In this document: positions 53,001 through 59,327 of the stretch, piece by piece
Layout: each line of letters starts with the position of its first letter
How positions within the stretch are numbered: position 1 is the first letter of the stretch
Assembly (NCBI RefSeq): GCF_014489615.1
Contig: NZ_CP060826.1
Location: 412,917 to 476,916 of the forward strand
Length of the DNA: 64,000 nt
Origin: Streptomyces genisteinicus
GTDB lineage: Bacteria; Actinomycetota; Actinomycetes; Streptomycetales; Streptomycetaceae
Direction of reading: 5' to 3'
Position numbers and translations under genes: made by a program
Notes under the pieces: model-generated
What the model was told of the DNA's origin: nothing
Seen by the model: the letters and a program-made list of their open reading frames with translations, nothing else
Database searches by the model: none

Positions 53001-56000
53001 AGCTGGAGTTCCAGTCGCATGTGCTGGACCGGGCGTCGGCGGAGCGTCTGGTGGAGAACTTCCGGACGTTGCTGTCGGCTGCGGTGGCGGAGCCGGGGAC
53101 GGCTGTGGGGGATCTGGATCTTCTCGGTGCCGGGGAGCGGGAGTGGCTTGCCGTGCGTGGGGGGCAGGTGCCTCTTCCGGGCGGGTCTGCGGGGTCCGGT
53201 GGGCTTGTCGGGTCCGTCGGGTCCGGCGTCGGGTCTGTCGGTTCGGTTGAGTCGGCCGGTTCTGTGGTTCCGGTGGTGTCGGCGCTGGAGCGGGTGCGGG
53301 CGCGGGTGGGTGCGGTGCCTGGTGCGGTGGCGTTGTCGGATGGTGGGCGTGATCTGACGTATCGGGAGGTGTGGGACGCGGTAGTGGTGTTGGCGGGTCG
53401 GTTGCGGGCGCTGGGTGTGGGGCGTGAGGTGCTGGTGGGTGTGCATCTGCCGCGGTCGGCGGAGACGGTGGTGGCGATGCTGGCCGTGTGGCAGGCGGGT
53501 GGTGCGTATGTGCCGCTGGATCCTGCGTATCCGGTGGAGCGGTTGCGGCATGTGCGGGAGGACAGCGGTCTGCGGATCGTGATCACGCGTCCCGAGACCG
53601 TGGGCGACTTCGACCCCGCCACCGTGAACACCGTCACCGTGGACGATCCGAGGGACACCGCCGGCCGCCCGGGCGCCACCGCCCCGGCCGAAGAACCGTC
53701 CTCGCAGCCCTCACCGACCGACCTCGCCTTCGTCATCTACACCTCCGGCTCGACCGGCAGGCCGAAGGGCGTGATGATCGAGCACGCCCAGTTCGCCAAC
53801 TTCTGCGACGCAGTCGACGAACGCGTGGGGCGCGGCGCCGGCGACACCTGGCTCGCGGTCACCAGCCCCTCCTTCGACATCTCCACGGTCGAACTGCTGT
53901 GGACGCTGACGCGTGGTTACCGGGTCGTCGTCGCCGACGGTTCTGTCGCCGACTGGGCCGCGCACCGGAGCCACGCGCCCACCCACCTCCAGTGCACCCC
54001 GTCGCTGGCCCGGATGCTCCTGGCCGACGCCGACGGGCGGGCCCTGATCGCCGGGCTCGACCACATGATCGTCGGCGGCGAAGCCCTCGACCGCGCCCTT
54101 GCACAGCGACTCATCGACCTGTGCGGCCGGGTCACCAACATCTACGGACCCACCGAGACGACCGTCTGGTCCACCACGTGGGACGTCGAACCCGGTGAGG
54201 TCTCGCTCGGCGATCCGATCCGCGGTAATCGTCTGTATGTGCTGGATGGTGCGGGGCGGTGTGTTCCGCGTGGTGTGCGGGGGGAGTTGTGGATCGGTGG
54301 GCGGGGTGTGGCGCGGGGGTATCTGGGTCGTCGGGAGTTGACGGGGGAGCGGTTCGTCGCTGATCCGTGGGCTGTGGAGCCGGGTGGCCGGATGTACCGG
54401 TCTGGTGATGTGGTGCGGTATCGGGGTGACGGGAGTCTGCAGTACTGCGGTCGTGTGGATCATCAGGTGAAGATCCGGGGGCATCGGATCGAGCTGGGTG
54501 AGATCGAGGCGGTGGTGGGTGGGCTGTCGTCGGTGCTGGAGTGCGCGGCTGTGGTGCGTGAGGACGTGCCTGGTGATGCGTATGTGCAGGTGTTCGTGGT
54601 GCCGTCGGTGGTGGGCGGGGATGTGTCGGGGGCGGTGTTCGCGTGTGTGGAGCGGTGTCTGCCGGCGGTGATGCGTCCGCGGCGGGTGACGTGTCTGGAG
54701 TCGTTGCCGCATACGCCGAACGAGAAGGTGGACCGTCTCGCGCTGACCCGGCTGCCCGCCGACGACGACACGGGCACGGACTCGGGCACGGACTCGACGC
54801 CTGTGCCGGGTGTGGTGTCTGTTCCGGATCCGGCTGGTGTGCGTGGGGTGTTGTTGCGGGTGTGGGGTGGGCTTCTGGGTGGTGTGGGGGGTCTGGATCC
54901 GGATCGGGGGTTCTTCGATCTGGGTGCGACGTCGATGACGGCGACGCGTGCGCATCGGTTGATCTGTGAGGAGTTGGGGGTCGAGTTTCCGCTGGCGGAG
55001 GTGTTCCGGCATCCGACGATCGGGCGGTTGGCGGAGTTCTTGGAGGGGCGGCTGGGCGGGGTGGTGCCGGGTGCTGTTCCGGTGCCGGCGGTTCGTGTGC
55101 GGGGGGTGGTGGATGAGCCGGTTGCGGTGATCGGTATGGCGTGTCGTCTTCCGGGTGCTGGGGATGTGGGGGTGTTCTGGGAGAACTTGCGGGGTGGTGT
55201 GGAGTCGATCCGGCGGTTCTCGGTGGAGGAGTTGAGGGAGGCGGGTGTTGCGGAGGAGTTGGTGTCGGATCCGGCGTATGTGCGGGCGAAGGGGTGTGTG
55301 GAGGGTGCGGATCTGTTCGATGCGTCGTTCTTCGGGTATTCGCCGGCGGAGGCGGAGACGATCGATCCTCAGCACCGGTTGTTCCTGGAGTGTGCGTGGC
55401 AGGGGTTGGAGCACGCGGGGATCGTTCCCGCGGCCTTCGACGGCGACATCGCCGTCTTCGGCGGGACGGGCAACGGCGGCTACCACACCGGTGAGGTCAC
55501 CGATCTGTCGTCGTTCTACCGGTCCATGATCGGTGGCCGCAACGACTTCGTCGCGACGCGTGTGGCGCACAAGCTGGACCTGACCGGCCCGGCGATGACG
55601 GTGCAGACGGCCTGTTCGACGGGTCTGGTGACAGCGCATCTGGCGCGGGAGAGCCTGCTGCGCGGCGAGTCCGACATCGCGCTGGTCGGTGCCTCCTCGC
55701 TGACCTTCCCGCTGGAGCAGGGCTACCTGCACCAGGACGGGCTCGTGGTCTCCCGCGACGGCCACTGCCGGGCCTTCGACGCCGACGGCGACGGCACCGT
55801 CGGCAGCGACGGCGTCGGTGTGGTCGTGCTGCGCAGGCTGTCGGACGCGGTGGCGGCCGGTGACACGGTCTACGCGGTGATCCGGGGCAGTGCGGTCAAC
55901 AACGACGGTTCGGACAAGGTGGCGTTCATGGCGCCGAGTGTCGCGGGGCAGAGCCGGGTGATCGCGGCGGCGCAGGCCGCGGCGGGTGCGGAGCCGGCGT

Positions 56001-59000
56001 CGATCGGGCTGATCGAGGCGCACGGGACGGCGACGGCGATCGGTGACCCGATGGAGATCCAGGCGCTGCAGGAGGTGTTCGGCGCCTCCACGCGTGAGGA
56101 GCCGTGCGTGATCGGGTCGGTGAAGACGAACATCGGTCACACCGACACGACCGCGGGGATCGCGGGTCTGATCAAGGCGGCGCTGTGTCTGCACCACCGG
56201 ACGCTGGTGCCCAGTCTCCACTACTCCCGTCCCAACCCCGGCATGGGTCTGGACGAGAGCCTGTTCCGGGTGAACACCGAGCTCACCGCCTGGGAGAGCG
56301 CAGGCCCGCGCCGGGCCGGGGTCTCCTCCTTCGGCATCGGCGGCACCAACGCCCACATCGTCCTCGAAGAGGCCCCCGCACGACCCGAACCCGTACACAC
56401 CGCCCCCGAACACACCGCGACCGGCTACCCGGTCGTCGTGTCGGGCCGCGACCGGGCGGCCCTCGCCGAGCAGGCCGGACGATGGGCGGCATGGCTGCGT
56501 GAGCACCCCGAACTGAGCGTGCGGGACGTGGCGCGTACGGCGGCCGAGCGGCGCACCCACTTCGCCGAGCGGGCGAGCGTGACCGCCCGCAGCGTCACCG
56601 GACTGGTCGAAGGGCTGACGGCCCTGGCCGAGGACCGCTCCCACCTGCGGGTGCTGCGCGGCACGGCCGCACCGCGGGGCCGGACGGTGTTCGTCTTCCC
56701 CGGCCAGGGCGCGGACTGGCCCGGCATGGGCCGCGAACTGCTGCTCCAGTCACAGGCGTTCGCCGACTCGGTCCGGCGCTGCGACACGGCGCTGCGGCCG
56801 CTGACCGGATGGTCGGTCCTCGACGTCCTGGAAGGCCGTGGCGGCGAGGAGCGCCCCGAGGACCGCCTCGACGTCCTTCAGCCCCTGCTCTTCACGATGT
56901 ACGTGTCGCTGGCGGCAGCCTGGGAGGAACTGGGCATCCGGCCGTCGGCCGTCGTGGGACACAGCCAGGGCGAGATCGCCGCGGCCGTCGTCGCCGGAGC
57001 GCTCCGCCTCGAGGACGGCGCCCGCGTCGTCTGCCTCCGCAGCCGCGCACTGCGCCAGGTCGCCGGAGAAGGCGCGATGGCGGTCGTCGAACTCCCCCTC
57101 GACGAGGTGCACAAGTGGATCGCCCCCTTCGGCGGGGAGATCTCCGTGGCGGCCGTGAACACCCCCGGCTCGGTGGCGGTTTCGGGCGCCGCGGGCCCGG
57201 TGACGGAACTCCTGTCCGCACTCGACGACGCGGACATCGCCTGCGGAAGGCTCGATGCCCCCGTGGCCTCCCACAGCCGCTTCATGGACCCCCTGCTGCC
57301 GGCGCTCCGGGCCGCACTGGACGGGCTGCGGCCCCGGCCCGCGTCGATCCCCTTCTATTCCACGGTGACCGGCGACCTGCTGGACGGCCGCTCCCTCGAC
57401 GCCGAGTACTGGTGCCGCAACCTGCGCGAACCCGTCCGGCTCGACCTCGCCCGCCGGCGGCTTCAGGACACCGGCCACGACGTGTTCGTCGAGATCGGTC
57501 CGCACCCCGTCCTCGGGATGCCGCTGACCGCGGGGAGCGGGCCCGCGGTCGTCGTCGGCACCCTGGAACGCGGGCGCGGCGACCGCGCCCGGCTGCTGGA
57601 GGGCCTCGCCGCCCTGCACGTCCACGGCTGCGAGGTCGACTGGCCGCTCGCCCTCGGCCGGGAGCCCGCCCCCGTCGCGGACCTCCCGACGTACGCCTTC
57701 CAGCGCAGGCGCCACTGGCTGGAGGCACCCGCCACGCGGCCGGCGTCCGCTTCCCGGACCGAGGAGGCCTTCTGGGACGCCGTCCGCAGCGGACAGGTGC
57801 GGCGCATCGCCGACGTGCTGGGGACCGACGCCTCCGAGTCCGCGCTCCAGGGCCTGGCCGAACTTCTTCCCGCACTCGCGGCGGTCCGGCCCGGCACCGG
57901 CCGGTCCGCCGCCGAGGGCACCGACGCGACGGCTTCCGGGGAGGTGCCCGGGAGCACCGCGGCACTGCTCCGTGAGCTGAACGGCGCGGGTCCGGACGTC
58001 GCACGGCAGACCCTCCTGGACCTGGTGCGCACCGAAGCGGCAGCGGTGCTGGGCGACGCCCCCGCCGACATCCCCGTCCTGCAGCCCCTCCAGCAGCTCG
58101 GCATGGACTCGCTGGCGGCCGTGCGGATGCGGGCGAACCTCGAACGGCGCACGGGAGTGCGGATCGCACCGCACGTCATCCTCGGCAGGGGCGGCGCCCT
58201 CGGCGTCGCCGACGCCCTCCTGACGGAGACGACCGGCGCTCCCGGACTGCCCGCCGCCGACGACGGTGATCCCGCCTGGCTGCGCGTGCTCAAGCCCGGC
58301 ACGGCCCCCCGCGCCAGGATCGTCGCGTTCGCCGGCATGGGTGGCACCACGGACTCCCACGTCCCCCTGATCCGCCACCTGGCGGACGACGTCGAACTCG
58401 TGGCGGTCCAGATGCCCGGCCGGGAGGAACGGACCGGGGAACCGTCCCCGTCCGGCATCACGGACGTGGCCGACGGAATCGCGGAGGCCCTGACCGGACT
58501 CCCGGAGCTGCCGACGGTCCTCTACGGCCACAGCCAGGGCGCCCTGCTGGCCTGGGAGGTCGCACACCGCTTCGGGCCGGGCGGTGACGGGGCACCCGTC
58601 GCCCTCGTGCCCGCGTGCGCGCCAGCCCCCTGCACGGAGCTGCCCTCCCAGCTGGACGACCTCCAGCAGCTGGGAGCGGTCCTGGAACCGGGCGCCACCA
58701 CGCAGGCGGCGGAGGCGCTGCGCGGTCTGCTCCCCGACACGCTTCTGGCCGATGAGGAACTCCTGGCGTCGTACCTCGTCAACCTCCGGACCGACGCCGA
58801 ACTTGCCAGGGACCACCACACATTCCTGGCGACCGCCGACCGCGAGCCGCTCGACATCCCCATCACCACGGTCGCCGCCACCGACGATCCCGTCCTCCCG
58901 GGGGGAACGCTCCACGCCTGGCACGAAAGGACCCGGGCCCGTACCGTCCACCGCACCATCGAGGGCACGCACGCAGCCCCGCTGGAGAACCCCCGGGCCA

Positions 59001-59041
59001 TGGCGGCCGAGCTCATGGACGCCATCCCCCGCGCCACCTGA
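41012..59041 (+). CDS. Hybrid PKS-NRPS with terminal thioesterase: KS-AT-DH-KR-ACP x2, C-A-PCP, KS-AT-ACP-TE
   Basis: A 6009-residue megasynthase starting at the ATG that overlaps the upstream stop. Residues 1-45 are a coiled-coil docking segment fitting the upstream protein's tail. It holds two PKS modules with DH and KR, an NRPS module, and a final PKS module with no reducing domains followed by the release thioesterase. KS cysteines are 211, 1986 (TACSSS) and 4868 (TACSTGL). Carrier serines are 1761, 3519, 4641 and 5700; TE serine is 5841. AT2 is malonyl type (GHSVG, HAFH). AT1 and AT3 have GHSQG but CASH and VASH, so they probably take alpha-substituted units of uncertain identity. Large parts of its DNA repeat the preceding gene or itself. 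A hairpin terminator follows the stop codon. Confidence 0.97.
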   Translation: MTGVNVPATPSVQSPDEHQKLIDYLRRVTLELRDTRRRLDAAREAACEPVAIVGMSCRFPGAGGPEAFWRLLAEGGDAIGAFPDDRGWEVAAGGGGYARSGGFVAGAGGFDAAFFGISPREALAMDPQQRLVLEAVWEAVERAGIDAHDLRDTDTGVWIGASPSGYGTDTDATGAGVEGHVMTGISPSVLSGRVSYTLGLRGPAVTVDTACSSSLVALHQAVQALRSGEVERAVVAGVSVMATPGLFEEFSVHGGLAGDGRCKAFGAGADGTAFSEGVGVLVLERLSSARGSGRAVVALVRGTAVNQDGASNGLTAPNGPAQQRVVEQALVSAGLVAGDVDAVEAHGTGTSLGDPIEAGALAAVFGPGREAGRPLCLGSVKSNIGHAQAAAGMAGVIKMVLALENECLPRTLHAEVPSEHVDWEGSGLHLLGEARAWPRDAARPRRAGVSSFGIGGTNAHAVIEEAPRPETDDTEPTHPPHPLGTTTVPWVISGHTAQAMRAQARRLADHLHDHPDTDPADLGLSLATTRAALTHRGAVFGSDRAELHAALTALADGEPAARTVTGTAADTPATVFVFPGQGTQWTGMGTALLEHSPAFADSVRACDTALEPLTGWSVAALLRGELPAETHPLDRMDIAQPALFTMYVGLAAVWRSLGVHPDAVVGHSQGEVAAAVVAGILTVHEGARIVALRSRVLHEEARGGEMAFVDLPEHAVRERIAALGAPVHVAVVNSPRSVVVAGDADAVDDLLHVLDDEDVPCGRLTAGCASHSPHMDRFLPRLTDALDDLRPRSGDIPFWSTVTATRIDGRELDAAYWSRNLRETVRFHQTTRALLDDGHTCFLEVSPLPLLSVGVLETLEETETQAAAVCTLRRGQGGPEEFVRALAEVHAHGARIDWRPLFAGAKTLPLPTYAFQHRTYWLPPRPTAGTTRQDAGSHPFLTTAVTTPGTGETVLTGELSLSSHPWLADHSAAGTVLLPGTGFLELVLHAAARTGHDHLDELALHTPLPLDDTPTRLQVRVHAPAAPGIRTVEVLSRKDGAPEDTPWTSHASGTLTTDPAAEPASGTLTTEPASGTAVWPPEGAEPLAVDDHYTRAAELGYGYGPAFQGLRAAWLLDGEAFAEVRLGPAAPGLTAGTGFRLHPALMDAALQAAGLLHREGEHDGAVRLPFLWQQVAVHSTGATALRVHVRRLPDGDFSLTATDADGRPVASVGRLVLRPVPAAAASQDGPARLHRLVWSPAPAAGAPAAARCAVLTSLVPGAAGDTPRTGGPYAQLARYERYDGPEALAAAIDAGGEAPDLVFVPCTPQPGQDPGTVPEAALRRTRQALDLLHAWLADRRFDSTTLVLLTCGAVADGAGAGIDDLPGTAVWGLIRSAQTEHPGRFAVADLDSTGSLGTALDTLPFAEEPQLALHGGLVLTPRLIPAAPAGTPSAPLLDPSEAVLVTGGTGTLGGVVARHLVVRHGVRHLVLVSRSGGAAAGVAELVAGLEAAGAVSVRVVACDVSDRGAVGGLLASVGAERALGAVVHAAGALDDGLVESLSVGRVESVLRPKVDGAWHLHELTRGLDLSAFVLFSSMSGVLGAAGQANYAAANVFLDALAQSRRAEGLPGQSLAWSLWAQESGLTAGLADTDHARFARSGVLPLDTDTALALLDAAWDFPDAVAVPARFDTTALRAAAGAVPPALRALTGPGPRRPAAAGPAPQADAAPSLAALLAGVPEEERDETVLRMVRSHAAAVLGHPGPDEVAPDAAFKSLGFDSLLSVELRNRLGTATGLRLPTTLVFDHPTPEAVARRLRSECPVPDAPGAHAPAEPAAREAACEPVAIVGMSCRFPGAGGPEAFWRLLAEGGDAIGAFPDDRGWEVAAGSGGYARSGGFVAGAGGFDAAFFGISPREALAMDPQQRLVLEAVWEAVERAGIDAHDLRDTDTGVWIGASPSGYGTDTDATGAGVEGHVMTGISPSVLSGRVSYTLGLRGPAVTVDTACSSSLVALHQAVQALRSGEVERAVVAGVSVMATPGLFEEFSVHGGLAGDGRCKAFGAGADGTAFSEGVGVLVLERLSSARGSGRAVVALVRGTAVNQDGASNGLTAPNGPAQQRVVEQALVSAGLVAGDVDAVEAHGTGTSLGDPIEAGALAAVFGPGREAGRPLCLGSVKSNIGHAQAAAGMAGVIKMVLALENECLPRTLHAEVPSEHVDWEGSGLHLLGEARAWPRDAARPRRAGVSSFGIGGTNAHAVIEEAPRPETDDTEPTHPPHPRGTGDGPAPAPVPVLLSAQEDDALRAQAGHWAAWLDEHPATPLADVAATAARRTRFDTRAAVLATDTAGTATALRALALGTSHPAVVTGTAAKGGLGVLFTGQGSQRAAMGRGLYAHFEAYRTAFDAACAAVDEHLDGSLAEIVLGDGTGRLDRTQYAQPAIFALETALYRLWETWGVTANAVAGHSVGELAAAHVAGVLTLADAARLVVARGRLMQSCRTDGAMVSVEASEAEVLDVLPGYDGVCVAALNSPSQTVLSGDEEPVLALARHFAGHGRRTRRLKVSHAFHSAHLDPVLEEFAATAATCTFHAPRVPLVDALTGAWAGTDTPPGTGVRSADHWVRQARETVRFGDALRTLESHGIARFLECGPEAVLTATGAETLADARFVPSMRRGEPAAEVPTLLTALAHLHVCGQPLDRNRLPGHAHGRLVPLPPYAFRRRPYWLTSAAAAGDVRTAGLDGTPAHPWLGARIALAPDEGHLLTGRIDPSRSTWLADHELFGTVVVPGAALLDVVAAAAGAVASGPDTEGPRIAELTITEPLVLTEAVRLQVRIGPDTGGRRHLTLHSRPETSGPAAWRLHAEGRLDTADHDTTADADTGPRAADTPEPAVADSLATDTLYERFRDGGVRYGPAFQGLRELRRHGDEAYGLVELPEGLSPRGHVLHPALLDAALHAAAPLTGGTEAGAAVRVPFAWHDVRLHTANATRAHVHVRWDAATATARIRLTGPDGTPVASARLLLREVTPAQLRAALAPTPLYRLRFTALSDPAIRRGRTVAVLGGTDFPDVDTLLDRLAHGTDAPGRLVVDATAPTGRGPWTATEDALHTLRRLTAEPLLADTELIWVTRGAVDAGDGVHDLAHAPLWGMVRSARNEHPDRVIRLIDIDGGLDDTAALGRALEIAGEPEIAVRDGEPRAARLTPAGPADDDTLSAPPAPDPDGTVLITGALGELGRTLARHLVTVHGARRLVLTSRQGPDAPGAAGLIAELTEAGAADVRVMACDTSRREDLAGVLAAADSDHPWTAVFHLAAAIDDGLLATQDTDRLHRVLAPKAAGALHLHELTREAGLRLSAFVLFSSAAGVLGSAGQSTYAAANTFLDALAAHRHAEGLPATSLAWGLWQPTGGGLTAALGRADLARMNRQGIRALTAAEGLRLLDLALSRPEPHLVPVELDVAAMRRAIDDGAELPAVLRTLVGTRRTLRTERTASGTPPLRTRLLAMQDEQRLPALDELVRHELSVVLGTGRGETADTDRTFRELGVDSLMSLELAGRLEEATGLLLASGLAFEHPTPEAVARHLLEILAEAAPAPAGPAVERAAQRDVHPATEGQRRLWFLEQLDPGTPQYNAVHRMRLHQPISPEVLARALGWVMDRHEALRTRLGLRDGELVQLVDATPDLPFRHIDLSRAAEDDLAACLRDDELTPFELLGGPLLRCLLIETPAGEQILSVVMHHAVTDGWSAGVVFRDLFVACEAFAAGGVPVAGAVGVQLGDWARWERARVEEGGFAEGVAFLAGELAGVARLELPELVDGCEPVGGADGAGSADGTVGFVLSDGLRRGVEELAVAASVTPYTVLVSAFAVVLARYSGQWDFAVGTIWANRRADTADTVGFLANTLPLRCDLSGDPAFRDLLTTMQPRIRGTLEHQAVPLTELVRAVAVDRTADENPLFRAAFNYLGAGFADGPDSATGPDGDEGPETRVRAHPLTGSTPDSVTGNVRGAAKFELGLTLVARGAGGGLLGELEFQSHVLDRASAERLVENFRTLLSAAVAEPGTAVGDLDLLGAGEREWLAVRGGQVPLPGGSAGSGGLVGSVGSGVGSVGSVESAGSVVPVVSALERVRARVGAVPGAVALSDGGRDLTYREVWDAVVVLAGRLRALGVGREVLVGVHLPRSAETVVAMLAVWQAGGAYVPLDPAYPVERLRHVREDSGLRIVITRPETVGDFDPATVNTVTVDDPRDTAGRPGATAPAEEPSSQPSPTDLAFVIYTSGSTGRPKGVMIEHAQFANFCDAVDERVGRGAGDTWLAVTSPSFDISTVELLWTLTRGYRVVVADGSVADWAAHRSHAPTHLQCTPSLARMLLADADGRALIAGLDHMIVGGEALDRALAQRLIDLCGRVTNIYGPTETTVWSTTWDVEPGEVSLGDPIRGNRLYVLDGAGRCVPRGVRGELWIGGRGVARGYLGRRELTGERFVADPWAVEPGGRMYRSGDVVRYRGDGSLQYCGRVDHQVKIRGHRIELGEIEAVVGGLSSVLECAAVVREDVPGDAYVQVFVVPSVVGGDVSGAVFACVERCLPAVMRPRRVTCLESLPHTPNEKVDRLALTRLPADDDTGTDSGTDSTPVPGVVSVPDPAGVRGVLLRVWGGLLGGVGGLDPDRGFFDLGATSMTATRAHRLICEELGVEFPLAEVFRHPTIGRLAEFLEGRLGGVVPGAVPVPAVRVRGVVDEPVAVIGMACRLPGAGDVGVFWENLRGGVESIRRFSVEELREAGVAEELVSDPAYVRAKGCVEGADLFDASFFGYSPAEAETIDPQHRLFLECAWQGLEHAGIVPAAFDGDIAVFGGTGNGGYHTGEVTDLSSFYRSMIGGRNDFVATRVAHKLDLTGPAMTVQTACSTGLVTAHLARESLLRGESDIALVGASSLTFPLEQGYLHQDGLVVSRDGHCRAFDADGDGTVGSDGVGVVVLRRLSDAVAAGDTVYAVIRGSAVNNDGSDKVAFMAPSVAGQSRVIAAAQAAAGAEPASIGLIEAHGTATAIGDPMEIQALQEVFGASTREEPCVIGSVKTNIGHTDTTAGIAGLIKAALCLHHRTLVPSLHYSRPNPGMGLDESLFRVNTELTAWESAGPRRAGVSSFGIGGTNAHIVLEEAPARPEPVHTAPEHTATGYPVVVSGRDRAALAEQAGRWAAWLREHPELSVRDVARTAAERRTHFAERASVTARSVTGLVEGLTALAEDRSHLRVLRGTAAPRGRTVFVFPGQGADWPGMGRELLLQSQAFADSVRRCDTALRPLTGWSVLDVLEGRGGEERPEDRLDVLQPLLFTMYVSLAAAWEELGIRPSAVVGHSQGEIAAAVVAGALRLEDGARVVCLRSRALRQVAGEGAMAVVELPLDEVHKWIAPFGGEISVAAVNTPGSVAVSGAAGPVTELLSALDDADIACGRLDAPVASHSRFMDPLLPALRAALDGLRPRPASIPFYSTVTGDLLDGRSLDAEYWCRNLREPVRLDLARRRLQDTGHDVFVEIGPHPVLGMPLTAGSGPAVVVGTLERGRGDRARLLEGLAALHVHGCEVDWPLALGREPAPVADLPTYAFQRRRHWLEAPATRPASASRTEEAFWDAVRSGQVRRIADVLGTDASESALQGLAELLPALAAVRPGTGRSAAEGTDATASGEVPGSTAALLRELNGAGPDVARQTLLDLVRTEAAAVLGDAPADIPVLQPLQQLGMDSLAAVRMRANLERRTGVRIAPHVILGRGGALGVADALLTETTGAPGLPAADDGDPAWLRVLKPGTAPRARIVAFAGMGGTTDSHVPLIRHLADDVELVAVQMPGREERTGEPSPSGITDVADGIAEALTGLPELPTVLYGHSQGALLAWEVAHRFGPGGDGAPVALVPACAPAPCTELPSQLDDLQQLGAVLEPGATTQAAEALRGLLPDTLLADEELLASYLVNLRTDAELARDHHTFLATADREPLDIPITTVAATDDPVLPGGTLHAWHERTRARTVHRTIEGTHAAPLENPRAMAAELMDAIPRAT
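41131..42458 (+). repeat. 1328-bp KS block duplicated at 46456-47783
   Basis: Both KS domains of the tandem PKS modules are nearly identical in DNA at a constant offset of 5325, with only a few substitutions seen. The edges lie in the docking linker and about 40 codons after the KS. Confidence 0.88.
41148..46420 (+). other. PKS module 1 of the second hybrid gene: KS-AT-DH-KR-ACP
   Basis: KS 41148-42415, AT about 42736-43770, DH about 43815-44670, KR about 45320-45900, ACP about 46190-46420. The DH has HSAAGTVLLP, YGP and HPALMD. The KR is B-type (LDD). The AT reads GHSQG with GCASH at the substrate loop. An alkene is predicted, with an alpha-substituent of unknown size. Confidence 0.85.
46473..51690 (+). 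other. PKS module 2 of the second hybrid gene: KS-AT(malonyl)-DH-KR-ACP
   Basis: KS 46473-47740, AT about 48070-49110, DH about 49160-50030, KR about 50590-51150, ACP about 51460-51690. The DH has HELFGTVVVP, YGP and HPALLD. The KR has IDD at the LDD position and QSTYAAAN, and it is unlike the duplicated KRs elsewhere. An alkene is predicted, making a diene with the previous unit. Confidence 0.86.
51745..55050 (+). other. NRPS module 2: C-A-PCP, predicted glycine
   Basis: C about 51745-53140 with MHHAVTDG, A about 53255-54760, PCP about 54820-55050. The ten pocket positions by eye are D-I-V-Q-I-G-I-V-W-K, close to module 1 and to the remembered glycine code. Most of the module is copied almost base for base from NRPS module 1. 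The C-A linker here carries an extra Gly/Ser/Val-rich stretch coded by about 53160-53260. Confidence 0.78.
55105..59030 (+). other. Terminal PKS module and thioesterase: KS-AT-ACP-TE
   Basis: KS 55105-56375, AT about 56685-57720, ACP about 57990-58230, TE about 58290-59030. The AT has GHSQG with VASH. The TE has YGHSQGA with a following His (EGTHAAP) and an MPGREER segment that resembles external type II or NRPS thioesterases. Between AT and ACP a segment at 57755-57890 looks like the start of a KR linker, with the KR itself missing. Confidence 0.83.
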
Positions 59042-59056
59042 CGCCTGCCTGCCCGG

Positions 59057-59090
59057 GCCCGGGTGCGCGGGGTCCACCCCGCACCCGGGC
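59057..59090 (+). terminator. Hairpin terminator after the PKS-NRPS operon
   Basis: GCCCGGGTGC and GCACCCGGGC, extended by GGGG/CCCC with a 2-nt bulge, form a long stem with a TCCA loop starting 16 nt after the stop codon. Confidence 0.7.
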
Positions 59091-59291
59091 GGTTCCTGGG
59101 CCGAGCGGTTCGTCGCGGATCTGCTGTGGGTCCGTGTGCCGGACTTCGACGCGCGCCCGCGGTTGGCACCGCACCTGACGGACGCTGGACTCTGGCACCG
59201 CACCGCACGGGACGGACGCTGGACTCCGGCACCGCACGGCCGGGTATGTGGTCGACGCGGCCGGCAGGCCGCGACACCAGCCCGGTACTTC

Positions 59292-59318
59292 GGGGGCGGC
59301 CTCTGACGAGCCGCCCCC
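59292..59318 (-). terminator. Hairpin terminator after the small membrane protein gene
   Basis: GGGGGCGGC and GCCGCCCCC pair perfectly over 9 bp. The hairpin starts 10 nt past the stop codon of the leftward gene at 59328. Confidence 0.6.
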
Positions 59319-59327
59319 CCGCGATCC

